Below are positions 40,109 through 52,073 of a stretch of 64,000 nt of DNA, piece by piece; within the stretch, counting starts at the first letter, position 1; the number at the start of each line of letters is the position of its first letter. The notes under the pieces are model-generated. The model saw only the letters and a program-made list of their open reading frames with translations, had not been told where the DNA came from and did no database searches. Both the position numbers and the translations under genes were made by a program. Location of the stretch: contig NZ_CP017186.1 of assembly GCF_001729745.1 (NCBI RefSeq), positions 682,001 through 746,000 on the forward strand, written 5' to 3'. The stretch comes from Enterobacter hormaechei subsp. hoffmannii (GTDB taxonomy: Bacteria; Pseudomonadota; Gammaproteobacteria; Enterobacterales; Enterobacteriaceae).

Positions 40109-41509
40109 TTATTTCAGGCTGCGAATATCGGCGAAATGACCGGTGACTGCCGCAGCGGCGGCCATTGCCGGGCTGACCAGGTGGGTGCGCCCACCGCGGC
40201 CCTGACGGCCTTCAAAGTTACGGTTGCTGGTGGAGGCACAGCGCTCGCCCGGATTCAGGCGGTCGTTGTTCATCGCCAGACACATGGAGCAGCCGGGCAG
40301 GCGCCACTCGAAGCCTGCTTCGATAAAGATCTTATCCAGACCTTCCGCTTCCGCCTGGGCTTTCACCGGACCGGAGCCCGGCACAACCAGCGCCTGCACG
40401 CCCGGTGCCACTTTGCGGCCTTTTGCAATTTCTGCCGCAGCGCGTAAATCTTCGATACGGGAGTTAGTGCAGGAGCCGATGAACACTTTATCAATGCTCA
40501 CGTCGGTCAGCGGTACGCCGGGTTTCAGCCCCATATAGGCCAGCGCCTTTTCCGCACTCGCGCGCTCGACCGGATCGGCGAAGGAAGCCGGGTCAGGAAT
40601 GCAGTCGTTGACGGAAATGACCTGGCCCGGGTTGGTGCCCCAGGTGACTTGCGGGGCGATCTCTTCCGCCTGCAACGTCACAACGGTATCAAAAATTGCC
40701 CCCTCGTCCGTTTTCAGGGTTTTCCAGTACGCAACCGCGTCGTCAAAATTCTGTCCTTTCGGCGCATGAAGACGCCCCTTCACATAGTTGAAGGTGGTGT
40801 CGTCTGGGGCCACCAGGCCTGCTTTGGCACCCATCTCAATGGCCATGTTGCACAGGGTCATACGACCTTCCATGCTCAGCGCCTGGATAGCGTCGCCGCA
40901 GAACTCAACGACGTGACCGGTACCGCCTGCACTGCCGGTTTTGCCGATAATCGCCAGCACGATATCTTTCGCGGTGATACCCGGCGCGGCTTTCCCCTTC
41001 ACTTCAATCTTCATGGTTTTGGCGCGGCCCTGCTTCAGGGTCTGCGTCGCCAGAACGTGTTCCACTTCAGAGGTGCCAATCCCGAACGCCAGGGCGCCAA
41101 ATGCGCCGTGCGTCGCGGTGTGGGAGTCGCCGCAGACAATGGTCATGCCCGGCAGAGTAATACCCTGTTCAGGCCCCATTACGTGGACGATGCCCTGATA
41201 GGGGTGGTTCAGATCGTACAGCTCCACGCCAAACTCGTTACAGTTCTTAATCAGCTCCTGCATCTGGATACGCGCCATCTCGCCAGATGCATTAATGTCT
41301 TTGGTCTGGGTGGAAACGTTGTGATCCATCGTGGCAAAGGTTTTACCCGGCTGACGCACCGGGCGCTTGTGCGCACGCAGGCCGTCAAATGCCTGAGGAG
41401 ACGTCACTTCGTGTACCAGATGACGGTCGATGTACAACAGTGGGGTTTCGTCTGGCGTCTCGTAAACAACGTGCGCATCAAACAACTTCTCATATAACGT
41501 CTTAGCCAT
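40109..41509 (-). CDS. leuC: 3-isopropylmalate dehydratase large subunit
   Basis: LeuC is the aconitase-like catalytic subunit carrying a [4Fe-4S] cluster. The 466-residue product has the cluster ligands in IGSCTNSR and in GCSMCLAMN, plus the family blocks DHNVSTQ and [19 protein letters not shown]. It starts 2 bp after leuB and is followed by leuD. Confidence 0.98.
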   Translation of the reverse strand: MAKTLYEKLFDAHVVYETPDETPLLYIDRHLVHEVTSPQAFDGLRAHKRPVRQPGKTFATMDHNVSTQTKDINASGEMARIQMQELIKNCNEFGVELYDLNHPYQGIVHVMGPEQGITLPGMTIVCGDSHTATHGAFGALAFGIGTSEVEHVLATQTLKQGRAKTMKIEVKGKAAPGITAKDIVLAIIGKTGSAGGTGHVVEFCGDAIQALSMEGRMTLCNMAIEMGAKAGLVAPDDTTFNYVKGRLHAPKGQNFDDAVAYWKTLKTDEGAIFDTVVTLQAEEIAPQVTWGTNPGQVISVNDCIPDPASFADPVERASAEKALAYMGLKPGVPLTDVSIDKVFIGSCTNSRIEDLRAAAEIAKGRKVAPGVQALVVPGSGPVKAQAEAEGLDKIFIEAGFEWRLPGCSMCLAMNNDRLNPGERCASTSNRNFEGRQGRGGRTHLVSPAMAAAAAVTGHFADIRSLK

Positions 41510-41511
41510 GA

Positions 41512-44174
<2,663 letters not shown>

Positions 44175-44216
44175 GGGTTAGGTCCTTGTCAGTCTTAGGG
44201 CGCCTTGCTACGAGCA

Positions 44217-44248
44217 TAAAAAAACCCGCGCAGTGGCGCGGGTTTTTA
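44217..44248 (-). terminator. leu operon attenuator terminator
   Basis: On the minus strand the stem AACCCGCGCC / GCGCGGGTT (around a short CACT loop) is followed by TTTTTTT. It lies between leuL and leuA and is the transcription attenuator that forms when leucyl-tRNA is plentiful. Confidence 0.9.
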
Positions 44249-44265
44249 GTTTTACTGAAGACGAT

Positions 44266-44352
44266 TCAACGCTGAATTTCGCCCGCCAGTCTACCGCGCA
44301 CAGTGGATGCGTTTAGTAGTAGTAGACCGGTGAAACGAAGGGTGCGAGTCAT
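44266..44352 (-). CDS. leuL: leu operon leader peptide
   Basis: This 28-residue leader is MTRTLRFTGLLLLNASTVRG followed by RLAGEIQR. It contains four Leu codons in a row, all the rare codon CTA. Stalling at these codons when leucyl-tRNA is short favours the antiterminator and lets RNA polymerase reach leuA. Length and design equal E. coli LeuL (28 residues). The start follows CAGGATTC with GGAG a few bases further upstream. Confidence 0.93.
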   Translation of the reverse strand: MTRTLRFTGLLLLNASTVRGRLAGEIQR

Positions 44353-44386
44353 GAATCCTGCTCCAGGTGAATGCGATATGCTTTTA

Positions 44387-44415
44387 GTGGTACTGGATAC
44401 GCCGACTCATGTCAA
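44387..44415 (-). promoter_or_regulatory. leuLABCD promoter
   Basis: On the minus strand TTGACA (44415-44410), a 17-bp spacer and TACCAC (44392-44387) are placed like the E. coli leu promoter (TTGACA, 17 bp, TAACTC), including the conserved AAAAGCATATCGCATT start region. The weak -10 fits a promoter that depends on supercoiling or ppGpp. Confidence 0.8.
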
Positions 44416-44416
44416 C

Positions 44417-44979
44417 CCCTCCCCGACAAAACGGGGACCCAACGCAGGGAGAATACATTAGCTAATTGTGCTGGTTTTTGCGTGGCTAACCGATTTTATT
44501 GTCTATTATTGGACTGGGGATTCATCTCTGGAATAATTTGAATATAATTGGTAGCAATTGAACATACTATTTTCACCAACATGCTATGAAATGGAATGTG
44601 TTTCATATCATTGATTTATAGACTTCATGAATGATTTACGGGTAAGTAAGTTATCAAAGTTGATATCAATTTGTTAATGAATATGCGTTGTATACTATTA
44701 ATAGTTTAATAACGCTTAAGTCATTATTAATGAGAGCGTTGATTGTGTATTTGTCTGGTTTATGGTTTCATGCTCACAATAAAGTTTGAGATATCTTTTG
44801 AACGATTTTTAACTCTTCATTTATGGGGTGCGTAAAGCCGCTCGGTGAATGGGGCTCTTTATATATTCCGAATTTTAAATAATTTCCTTTCGCTTGTTGT
44901 ATATGCATGGTAAATCATATTTTTCGAAGTTATTACTGTACCTGGGCAAAGGGAATTTAGCGTGACGGTGGAGTCAGAA
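44417..44979. other. Long AT-rich region between divergent leuLABCD and leuO
   Basis: This ~560-bp stretch is strikingly AT-rich and contains no convincing ORF. In E. coli and Salmonella the matching region is bound by H-NS, which silences leuO, and by LeuO itself. A small CCCCG/CGGGG hairpin (44421-44436) sits just behind the leu promoter. Individual operators could not be assigned by eye. Confidence 0.6.
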
Positions 44980-45924
44980 ATGCCAGAAAATAATATTAAC
45001 CAACCACAGACTTATGATGGGGTTAAGCCTCAGTTACGCACAGTGGATCTTAACTTGTTAACTGTATTCGATGCAGTGATGCAGGAGCAGAATATTACGC
45101 GAGCAGCGCAATCTCTGGGAATGTCTCAGCCTGCCGTGAGTAATGCCGTAGCCAGACTTAAGGTGATGTTTAACGACGAGTTATTCGTTCGTTATGGGAG
45201 GGGGATTCAGCCCACAGCGCGTGCATTCCAGCTATTCGGTTCGATTCGTCAGGCGCTACAGCTGGTACAAAATGAACTTCCCGGTTCGGGCTTTGAACCC
45301 TTAAGCAGTGAGCGGGTTTTCCATCTCTGTGTTTGCAGTCCGTTAGATAATTATTTGACGTCTGTTATATATAATAAAGTTGAACAGATCGCCCCAAATA
45401 TTCATCTCGTTTTTAAATCATCATTAAATCAAAACACTGAACACCAGCTTCGTTATCAGGAAACAGAGTTTGTTCTGGGATACGAAGAGTTCCGCCGTCC
45501 AGAGTTTGCCTGTGTTCCGTTGTTCAAAGACGAAATGGTGTTAGTCGCCAGTAAAAAACATCCCCGTATGAATTCGCCGCTGCGTGAAAGCGATGTTTAC
45601 AGTGAGCAACACGCCGTTGTTGCTCTTGACAGATATGCCTCATTCAGTCAGCCGTGGTATGACACCGCCGATAAACAAGCCAGCGTGGCTTATCAGGGAA
45701 TGGCCATGGTCAGTGTATTAAATGTCGTTTCTCAGACGCAGTTAGTCGCTATTGCGCCGCGCTGGCTTGCTGAAGAGTTCTCCGATTCACTGAATCTGCA
45801 AATTTTACCTCTGCCGCTCAAGCTTAATAGCCGTACCTGTTATCTTTCCTGGCATGAGGCTGCGGGTCGGGATAAAGGGCATCAGTGGATGGAAGAGCTG
45901 CTGATCAATATTTGCCGTCGCTAG
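44980..45924 (+). CDS. leuO: LysR-type global regulator LeuO
   Basis: LeuO is a LysR-family regulator that antagonises H-NS at many loci and is induced in stationary phase or amino acid starvation. ATG 44980 after GGTGGAGTCAG gives 314 residues, as in E. coli; an in-frame GTG six codons earlier is less likely. The helix-turn-helix is at about residues 40-60 ([22 protein letters not shown]). The rest is the effector-binding periplasmic-protein-like domain. The first ~20 residues ([11 protein letters not shown]) differ most from E. coli. Confidence 0.97.
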   Translation: MPENNINQPQTYDGVKPQLRTVDLNLLTVFDAVMQEQNITRAAQSLGMSQPAVSNAVARLKVMFNDELFVRYGRGIQPTARAFQLFGSIRQALQLVQNELPGSGFEPLSSERVFHLCVCSPLDNYLTSVIYNKVEQIAPNIHLVFKSSLNQNTEHQLRYQETEFVLGYEEFRRPEFACVPLFKDEMVLVASKKHPRMNSPLRESDVYSEQHAVVALDRYASFSQPWYDTADKQASVAYQGMAMVSVLNVVSQTQLVAIAPRWLAEEFSDSLNLQILPLPLKLNSRTCYLSWHEAAGRDKGHQWMEELLINICRR

Positions 45925-45932
45925 GTTCTGGT

Positions 45933-45965
45933 GAATAAACCGCATGGCGTCATGCGGTTTATTCT
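45933..45965 (+). terminator. Terminator of leuO
   Basis: A 13-bp perfect stem AATAAACCGCATG / CATGCGGTTTATT with loop GCGT starts 9 bases after the leuO stop. The tail is only moderately T-rich. Confidence 0.8.
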
Positions 45966-46300
45966 GCGGTTTTTAAAACTGGCGATATTATGTTCTGTGT
46001 TCATTTTTTCAGTTACTTATGCATGCTCAAAAATAGATGATTTCCTGATCCATCCTCTTTTTAAGAGATGAATTATTATTGTCTCCACTCATACCAGACG
46101 AATTCACCATATTCATGTCTGTCAGCTGTTTTTTCTGCTTTTATTGCTCATTCCCGCATCCCGTTTGCTAATTGCCTGCCTCATAACGAGCGGTTAAGGT
46201 ATCCATCACTCTGCACATTATAAGATGGGTTTACCCTGTCAGAAGACGGCGCGGAAATGAATTCTGTAGACCGTCTATAACAAAAGCCTGGAGGCAAAGC
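45966..46300 (+). promoter_or_regulatory. ilvIH upstream control region
   Basis: This 335-bp, partly AT-rich region precedes ilvI. In E. coli several Lrp sites activate the operon from here. A possible -10 is TATAAG (46219-46224), with no good -35, consistent with an activator-dependent promoter. Lrp sites are too degenerate to place with confidence, and no ORF with a good start was seen. Confidence 0.5.
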
Positions 46301-48025
46301 ATGGAGATGTTGTCTGGCGCGGAAATGGTCGTCCGATCGCTTATCGATCAGGGCGTGAAACAAGTGTTCGGCTATCCCGGAGGCGCGGTTCTCGATATTT
46401 ATGACGCGCTGCACACGGTAGGCGGTATTGATCATGTTCTGGTTCGTCATGAACAGGCTGCTGTGCATATGGCTGACGGCCTGGCCCGCGCCACGGGCGA
46501 AGTGGGTGTTGTGCTGGTCACTTCCGGGCCGGGGGCGACCAATGCCATTACCGGCATAGCGACTGCGTATATGGACTCTATTCCACTGGTCATTCTTTCC
46601 GGACAGGTGGCGACGTCGCTGATTGGCTATGATGCGTTTCAGGAGTGCGACATGGTGGGGATCTCACGCCCCGTGGTGAAGCACAGCTTTCTGGTTAAAC
46701 AAACTGAAGATATCCCGGGCGTACTGAAAAAAGCCTTCTGGCTGGCCGCCAGCGGTCGTCCTGGGCCAGTGGTTGTCGATCTGCCAAAAGATATTCTCAA
46801 TCCGGGGAATAAACTGCCTTACCTTTGGCCTGAGTCGGTGAGCATGCGTTCGTATAATCCGACCACGCAAGGGCACAAAGGACAGATTAAACGTGCGCTG
46901 CAAACGCTGCTGGCTGCGAAAAAACCGGTGGTCTATGTGGGGGGAGGCGCCGTCAATGCAGCTTGCGAAACGCAACTACGCGAACTGATCGAGAAGCTCA
47001 ATCTTCCTGTTGCGTCATCACTGATGGGGCTGGGGGCATTCCCTGCCACGCATCGGCAGGCGCTGGGCATGCTGGGTATGCACGGCACCTACGAAGCCAA
47101 TATGACGATGCACAATTCTGACGTGATTTTTGCCGTCGGCGTGCGTTTTGACGATCGCACCACGAACAACCTGGCGAAATACTGCCCGAATGCGACGGTG
47201 CTGCACATTGATATCGATCCTACTTCTATCTCTAAAACGGTGCCGGCGGATGTGCCGATCGTGGGAGACGCACGACAGGTGCTGGATCAAATGTTGGATC
47301 TGCTGGCGCAGGAGACCGCCTCTCAACCGCTGGACGAGATCCGCGACTGGTGGCAACAAATCGAGCAATGGCGTGGCCGTCAGTGCCTTAAATACGACAC
47401 GCAAAGTGAGAACATCAAACCGCAGGCGGTGATCGAGACGATCTGGCGTCTGACCAATGGCGATGCGTATGTCACTTCTGACGTGGGCCAGCATCAGATG
47501 TTTGCTGCGCTGTATTACCCGTTTGATAAACCGCGTCGCTGGATCAACTCAGGCGGGCTCGGCACGATGGGCTTTGGTTTGCCCGCCGCGCTGGGGGTAA
47601 AGCTGGCGTTGCCAAACGAAACGGTTATTTGCGTAACGGGTGACGGCAGTATACAGATGAATATTCAGGAACTTTCCACTGCGCTGCAATATGAACTGCC
47701 AGTGCTGGTGCTGAACCTGAATAACGGTTACCTCGGCATGGTAAAACAGTGGCAGGATATGATTTATTCGGGCCGTCACTCCCAATCCTATATGAAATCA
47801 CTTCCGGACTTTGTCCGTCTGGCTGAAGCCTATGGTCATATTGGCATGCGGGTAACCGATCCGTCAGAGCTGGAAGCGAAGCTCGGCGAAGCGCTTGAGC
47901 ACGTTAAAAACAATCGCCTCGTCTTCATGGACGTTATCGTCGATGGCACAGAGCACGTTTATCCGATGCATATTCGTGGCGGTGGTATGGATGAAATGTG
48001 GTTAAGCAAAACGGAGAGAACCTGA
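46301..48025 (+). CDS. ilvI: Acetolactate synthase III large subunit
   Basis: IlvI is the catalytic TPP/FAD subunit that makes acetolactate or acetohydroxybutyrate for branched-chain amino acids. The 574 residues equal E. coli. The catalytic Glu51 is in [15 protein letters not shown] central FAD-binding domain follows, then the TPP motif [15 protein letters not shown]...[13 protein letters not shown] 46301 follows TGGAGGCAAAGC. ilvH starts 1 bp after its stop, so the operon is tightly coupled. Confidence 0.98.
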   Translation: MEMLSGAEMVVRSLIDQGVKQVFGYPGGAVLDIYDALHTVGGIDHVLVRHEQAAVHMADGLARATGEVGVVLVTSGPGATNAITGIATAYMDSIPLVILSGQVATSLIGYDAFQECDMVGISRPVVKHSFLVKQTEDIPGVLKKAFWLAASGRPGPVVVDLPKDILNPGNKLPYLWPESVSMRSYNPTTQGHKGQIKRALQTLLAAKKPVVYVGGGAVNAACETQLRELIEKLNLPVASSLMGLGAFPATHRQALGMLGMHGTYEANMTMHNSDVIFAVGVRFDDRTTNNLAKYCPNATVLHIDIDPTSISKTVPADVPIVGDARQVLDQMLDLLAQETASQPLDEIRDWWQQIEQWRGRQCLKYDTQSENIKPQAVIETIWRLTNGDAYVTSDVGQHQMFAALYYPFDKPRRWINSGGLGTMGFGLPAALGVKLALPNETVICVTGDGSIQMNIQELSTALQYELPVLVLNLNNGYLGMVKQWQDMIYSGRHSQSYMKSLPDFVRLAEAYGHIGMRVTDPSELEAKLGEALEHVKNNRLVFMDVIVDGTEHVYPMHIRGGGMDEMWLSKTERT

Positions 48026-48026
48026 T

Positions 48027-48521
48027 ATGCGCCGGATATTATCTGTATTACTGGAAAATGAGTCGGGCGCACTGTCGCGGGTTATTGGGCTTTTTGCCCA
48101 GCGCGGCTATAACATTGAAAGCCTGACCGTGGCACCGACCGATGACCCTACGCTCTCGCGCATGACGATCCAGACTGTCGGCGATGCGAAAGTGCTTGAG
48201 CAGATCGAAAAGCAATTGCACAAGCTGGTGGACGTACTGCGCGTCAGCGAGCTGGGGCAGGGTGCTTACGTCGAACGTGAAGTGATGCTGGTGAAAATTC
48301 AGGCCAGCGGTTACGGCCGTGATGAGGTCAAGCGCAACACGGATATTTTCCGTGGGCAGATTATTGACGTCACGCCTTCTATATATACTGTCCAGCTTGC
48401 CGGAACGAGCGATAAGCTGGACGCTTTCCTGGCCTCTGTCAGGGATGTGGCAAAAATTGTTGAAGTTGCGCGCTCTGGCGTTGTTGGCCTCTCGCGCGGC
48501 GATAAAATCATGCGTGAGTAG
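48027..48521 (+). CDS. ilvH: Acetolactate synthase III small (regulatory) subunit
   Basis: IlvH binds valine through an N-terminal ACT domain ([32 protein letters not shown]) and both activates IlvI and makes it valine-sensitive. The 164-residue length is one more than in E. coli (extra C-terminal Glu). A C-terminal ferredoxin-like domain contains [16 protein letters not shown] strong terminator follows. Confidence 0.98.
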   Translation: MRRILSVLLENESGALSRVIGLFAQRGYNIESLTVAPTDDPTLSRMTIQTVGDAKVLEQIEKQLHKLVDVLRVSELGQGAYVEREVMLVKIQASGYGRDEVKRNTDIFRGQIIDVTPSIYTVQLAGTSDKLDAFLASVRDVAKIVEVARSGVVGLSRGDKIMRE

Positions 48522-48542
48522 CGCAATAGGTTCGCCTCTTTC

Positions 48543-48573
48543 AGCCCGGTAGCCAAAGCCGGGCTTTTTTTTG
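48543..48573 (+). terminator. Terminator of ilvIH
   Basis: The stem AGCCCGG / CCGGGCT (48543-48549, 48559-48565) is followed by an eight-base T-run. Confidence 0.93.
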
Positions 48574-48697
48574 CGTAATCCGCCGACAACGCAGACAAAA
48601 GCGGTTGCCGTGAAGGCTATTCTGCGTTTAGATGTTAAAATATTTAACCATAACCTTGACAGGGCCATGGACTCTTTTCTTTTTTTGAGGGGCAATT

Positions 48698-49702
48698 GTG
48701 AAACTGGATGAAATCGCCCGGCTCGCCGGCGTGTCGAGAACCACGGCCAGCTATGTGATTAACGGTAAAGCAAAGCAGTATCGTGTCAGCGATAAGACCG
48801 TTGAGAAAGTGATGGCAGTCGTTCGTGAGCATAATTACCATCCGAATGCTGTCGCCGCAGGTTTACGTGCCGGGCGCACCCGCTCTATTGGCCTGGTGAT
48901 CCCGGACCTGGAAAACACCAGCTATACCCGCATCGCCAACTATCTGGAACGTCAGGCTCGTCAGCGGGGCTATCAGCTGTTGATTGCCTGCTCCGAGGAT
49001 CAGCCCGACAACGAGATGCGCTGCATTGAGCATCTGCTGCAACGTCAGGTTGATGCCATCATCGTGTCGACCTCTTTACCACCCGAGCATCCGTTCTATC
49101 AGCGCTGGGCGAACGATCCGTTCCCGATAGTGGCGCTGGATCGTGCGCTCGATCGTGAACATTTCACCAGCGTCGTGGGTGCCGATCAGGACGATGCAGA
49201 AATGCTGGCTGCCGAGCTGCGTACCTTCCCGGCTGAAACGGTGCTGTATCTTGGCGCTTTGCCTGAACTTTCGGTAAGCTTCCTGCGTGAACAAGGGTTC
49301 CGTACGGCATGGAAAGACGATCCGCGTGACGTTCATTATCTCTATGCCAACAGTTATGAGCGCGAAGCGGCTGCCCAGCTGTTCGAGAAATGGCTGGAAA
49401 CGCACCCGATGCCGCAGGCGTTGTTTACCACCTCGTTTGCTCTGTTGCAGGGAGTGATGGACGTGACGTTACGTCGCGATGGCAAGCTGCCATCCGATCT
49501 GGCGATTGCTACCTTCGGTGATAACGAACTGCTCGACTTCCTGCAATGTCCAGTGCTGGCGGTGGCTCAGCGTCACCGCGACGTCGCCGAGCGCGTGCTG
49601 GAGATTGTTCTGGCAAGCCTGGATGAACCCCGCAAGCCTAAACCCGGACTTACGCGTATCAAACGTAATCTCTATCGGCGCGGAATTTTGAGCCGCCATT
49701 AA
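48698..49702 (+). CDS. cra: Catabolite repressor/activator Cra (FruR)
   Basis: Cra is a LacI-family regulator that balances glycolysis and gluconeogenesis and is released from DNA by fructose-1-phosphate or fructose-1,6-bisphosphate. The 334 residues match E. coli and start with GTG after TTGAGGGGCAATT. The N-terminal helix-turn-helix and hinge ([21 protein letters not shown]) are followed by the sugar-binding core. A possible -35 TTGACA lies at 48656-48661. The small inverted repeat GTTAAA-ATA-TTTAAC (48634-48648) is unexplained. Confidence 0.98.
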   Translation: MKLDEIARLAGVSRTTASYVINGKAKQYRVSDKTVEKVMAVVREHNYHPNAVAAGLRAGRTRSIGLVIPDLENTSYTRIANYLERQARQRGYQLLIACSEDQPDNEMRCIEHLLQRQVDAIIVSTSLPPEHPFYQRWANDPFPIVALDRALDREHFTSVVGADQDDAEMLAAELRTFPAETVLYLGALPELSVSFLREQGFRTAWKDDPRDVHYLYANSYEREAAAQLFEKWLETHPMPQALFTTSFALLQGVMDVTLRRDGKLPSDLAIATFGDNELLDFLQCPVLAVAQRHRDVAERVLEIVLASLDEPRKPKPGLTRIKRNLYRRGILSRH

Positions 49703-49711
49703 TATTTCCAC

Positions 49712-49737
49712 AGGGGCGGTATAACTGCCCCTTTTGC
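49712..49737 (+). terminator. Terminator of cra
   Basis: GGGGC and GCCCC arms (49713-49717, 49727-49731 or so) enclose GGTATAACT, followed by TTTT. It starts about 10 bases after the cra stop. Confidence 0.75.
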
Positions 49738-49900
49738 GGCGAATTTATTGCGATAAATAATTCCCGGATAAAAATTAGGATTTATCTCTAAGATTCATAG
49801 CCTGCTATTTTTCTGAATCCATTTTGGTGTTAAAAAGCACAATTATAAATTTTTGACTGACATTTCTTTGTATTGTTTTGTTACAAACAGGTGCCAGCCG

Positions 49901-50074
49901 ATGAATATTCAGCCATTTTCCACTCTCCCTCCAGGCCTCAATGCACACGAACGAATCCATATTGCCTCGGGATTAAACTGGTGCTGTTATCCCCCGGCGA
50001 TATGCCTTAAAATGCTGCCCGCGTCGCAAACTGACACTTTATATTTCCCTGCGATGATATTGAGTGAGTCTTAA
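49901..50074 (+). CDS. Possible small ORF of unknown function (57 residues)
   Basis: ATG 49901 (preceded by AGGTG at 10 bases) opens a 57-residue frame starting MNIQPFSTLPPGLNAHERIH and ending TAA. An upstream TTG at 49853 would lengthen it to 73. I do not recognise the sequence. It has no signal peptide or membrane helix and an unusual Cys-Cys-Tyr-Pro-Pro stretch. It could be chance; annotated only because the region is otherwise empty. Confidence 0.15.
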   Translation: MNIQPFSTLPPGLNAHERIHIASGLNWCCYPPAICLKMLPASQTDTLYFPAMILSES

Positions 50075-50150
50075 CGCTCGTGTGCATATTCGGTTTTTTT
50101 CTTACAAATATTCATAACGTTAATTTTGCCTCGCCAGTTGTTTAGTTATT

Positions 50151-50213
50151 AGCCAGGTCACTCTTGCTCTGTAAATAGGATGCTTTCGGGTCCGTACAGA
50201 GAGAGTCCTGGCT
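50151..50213. repeat. Long interrupted hairpin abutting the mra promoter
   Basis: Arms AGCCAGG-TC-ACTCT-TG-CTCTGTA (50151-50173) and TACAGAG-AGAGT-CCTGGCT (50195-50213) give 19 paired positions, with two 2-base bulges on the left arm and a 21-base loop. The last base of the right arm is the first T of the -35 box TTGACA. Function unknown. Confidence 0.85.
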
Positions 50214-50241
50214 TGACAAGCTTTTCCCTCGCTCCGTAAAC
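50213..50241 (+). promoter_or_regulatory. Pmra, main promoter of the dcw cluster
   Basis: TTGACA (50213-50218), a 17-bp spacer and GTAAAC (50236-50241) match the E. coli Pmra promoter, including the following CTCCTTCAG. In E. coli it drives mraZ to at least ftsW. Confidence 0.85.
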
Positions 50242-50250
50242 TCCTTCAGG

Positions 50251-50275
50251 TGGGAATTTGTGGGTTAAAGTGGTG
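50251..50275 (+). promoter_or_regulatory. MraZ operator (TGGGN direct repeats)
   Basis: Three pentamers TGGGA (50251-50255), TGGGT (50261-50265) and TGGTG (50271-50275) are separated by exactly 5 bp each. This is the known MraZ-binding pattern, placed just downstream of Pmra, so MraZ should repress its own operon. Confidence 0.9.
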
Positions 50276-50293
50276 AGGAGGGGTGAGGCTGGC

Positions 50294-50752
50294 ATGTTCC
50301 GTGGAGCAACGTTAGTCAATCTCGACAGCAAAGGGCGTTTATCGGTACCAACCCGATACCGTGACCAGCTGATTGAGAACGCTTCGGGTCAACTGGTTTG
50401 CACCATTGACATCAACTCCCCCTGCCTGCTGCTTTATCCTTTGCCTGAATGGGAAATCATTGAGCAAAAGCTGTCGCGACTGTCGAGCATGAACCCGCAG
50501 GAACGCCGCGTACAGCGGTTGTTATTGGGACATGCCAGTGAATGTCAGATGGATAGCGCCGGGCGATTATTGATTGCGCCTGTGTTGCGGCAACATGCCG
50601 GTCTGACTAAAGAAGTGATGCTGGTCGGGCAGTTCAACAAGTTTGAACTGTGGGACGAAACGACCTGGTATCAACAGGTCAAGGAAGATATCGACGCTGA
50701 GCAGTCTGATTCCGCAACATTATCGGAACGGCTGCAGGACTTGTCTCTATAA
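50294..50752 (+). CDS. mraZ: Transcriptional repressor MraZ
   Basis: MraZ is a ring-forming regulator with two SpoVT-AbrB-like domains that represses its own operon. ATG 50294 after GTGAGGCTGGC gives 152 residues, as in E. coli. Both repeats show the DxxGR motif ([14 protein letters not shown] and [14 protein letters not shown]). It is the first gene of the dcw cluster; rsmH begins 2 bp after its stop. Confidence 0.98.
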   Translation: MFRGATLVNLDSKGRLSVPTRYRDQLIENASGQLVCTIDINSPCLLLYPLPEWEIIEQKLSRLSSMNPQERRVQRLLLGHASECQMDSAGRLLIAPVLRQHAGLTKEVMLVGQFNKFELWDETTWYQQVKEDIDAEQSDSATLSERLQDLSL

Positions 50753-50754
50753 AT

Positions 50755-51696
50755 ATGATGGAAAATTATAAACATACAACGGTGCTGCTGGATGAGGCCG
50801 TTAACGGCCTGAATATTCGTCCAGATGGCATCTATATTGATGGCACTTTTGGTCGCGGTGGCCACTCGCGTTTGATCCTCTCTCAGCTTGGAGCGGAAGG
50901 GCGCCTGCTGGCAATTGACCGCGATCCGCAGGCGATTGCCGTTGCGCAAACCATCGATGACCCTCGCTTTTCCATCGTGCATGGACCTTTCTCTGCGCTT
51001 GCGGATTATGTCGCCGAGCGCGGCCTGACCGGCAAAATCGACGGGATCCTCCTCGATCTTGGTGTCTCTTCACCACAGCTTGATGATGCAGAACGCGGCT
51101 TCTCTTTTATGCGCGACGGTCCGCTGGATATGCGTATGGACCCCACCCGCGGCCAGTCTGCCGCCGAGTGGTTACAAACTGCTGACGAAGCGGATATTGC
51201 CTGGGTGATCAAAACCTTCGGCGAAGAACGCTTTGGCAAACGTATTGCGCGCGCCATCGTGGAGCGCAACCGCGTTGAGCCAATGACCCGTACCAAAGAG
51301 CTGGCAGAAGTCATCGCGGCGGCAACGCCAGTGAAGGACAAGCACAAACATCCTGCGACCCGTACCTTCCAGGCGGTTCGTATCTGGGTAAACAGTGAAC
51401 TGGAGGAAATAGAGCTGGCGCTAAAAAGCTCGCTCGACGTGCTGGCCCCGGGTGGGCGGTTATCCATCATCAGCTTCCATTCGCTGGAAGATCGCATCGT
51501 TAAGCGCTTTATGCGTGAACAGAGCCGCGGTCCGCAGGTTCCAGCTGGGCTGCCGATGACGGAAGAACAACTCAGAAAGCTGGGAGGCCGTCAGTTGCGA
51601 GCATTAGGCAAGTTGATGCCGGGCGAAGAAGAGGTGGCAGAGAATCCACGTGCCCGTAGTTCAGTGCTGCGTATTGCAGAGAGGACGAACGCATGA
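50755..51696 (+). CDS. rsmH: 16S rRNA (cytosine 1402-N4) methyltransferase RsmH
   Basis: RsmH (MraW) methylates C1402 in the ribosomal P site. The 313 residues match E. coli. The SAM site is in [16 protein letters not shown] and DRDPQAI, and the insertion domain precedes [13 protein letters not shown] and [14 protein letters not shown]. Two start ATGs are adjacent; the first is used by analogy. Its end overlaps ftsL as ATGA. Confidence 0.98.
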   Translation: MMENYKHTTVLLDEAVNGLNIRPDGIYIDGTFGRGGHSRLILSQLGAEGRLLAIDRDPQAIAVAQTIDDPRFSIVHGPFSALADYVAERGLTGKIDGILLDLGVSSPQLDDAERGFSFMRDGPLDMRMDPTRGQSAAEWLQTADEADIAWVIKTFGEERFGKRIARAIVERNRVEPMTRTKELAEVIAAATPVKDKHKHPATRTFQAVRIWVNSELEEIELALKSSLDVLAPGGRLSIISFHSLEDRIVKRFMREQSRGPQVPAGLPMTEEQLRKLGGRQLRALGKLMPGEEEVAENPRARSSVLRIAERTNA

Positions 51697-52058
51697 TCAG
51701 CAGAGTGACAGAGACCCTAAGCAAAGTTAAGGGATCGTTAGGAAGCAACGAGCGCCATGCCTTGCCTGGCGTGATCGGCGACGATCTTTTGCGGTTTGGG
51801 AAGCTGCCACTCTGCTTGTTCATTTGCATCATTGTGACGGCAGTCATGGTGGTAACCACCGCTCACCATACCCGTTTGTTAACTGCGCAGCGCGAACAGA
51901 TGGTACTGGAACGCGATGCGCTGGATATTGAATGGCGAAATCTGATCCTTGAAGAAAACGCGCTCGGCGATCACAGCCGGGTTGAACGGATCGCAACGGA
52001 AAAACTGCAATTACAGCATGTTGATCCTTCGCAGGAAAATATCGTAGTACAAAAATAA
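51693..52058 (+). CDS. ftsL: Cell division protein FtsL
   Basis: FtsL is a bitopic inner membrane protein that joins FtsB and FtsQ and activates the FtsWI septal synthase. The 121-residue protein has a cytoplasmic tail, one membrane helix (~38-57, [20 protein letters not shown]) and a periplasmic coiled coil ([27 protein letters not shown]) with leucine heptads. Confidence 0.97.
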   Translation: MISRVTETLSKVKGSLGSNERHALPGVIGDDLLRFGKLPLCLFICIIVTAVMVVTTAHHTRLLTAQREQMVLERDALDIEWRNLILEENALGDHSRVERIATEKLQLQHVDPSQENIVVQK

Positions 52059-52073
52059 GGGAAAACGCGACGC

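Larger units (their letters stand above)
49703..50293. other. Long intergenic region cra-mraZ
   Basis: The 591-bp region contains, in order, the cra terminator, an AT-rich part, a small ORF of doubtful reality (49901-50074), a spaced 10-bp inverted repeat, a long interrupted hairpin (50151-50213), the mra promoter and the MraZ operator. The E. coli gap is of similar length, as I recall, so it is not an insertion. No tRNA or mobile element was seen. Confidence 0.7.
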
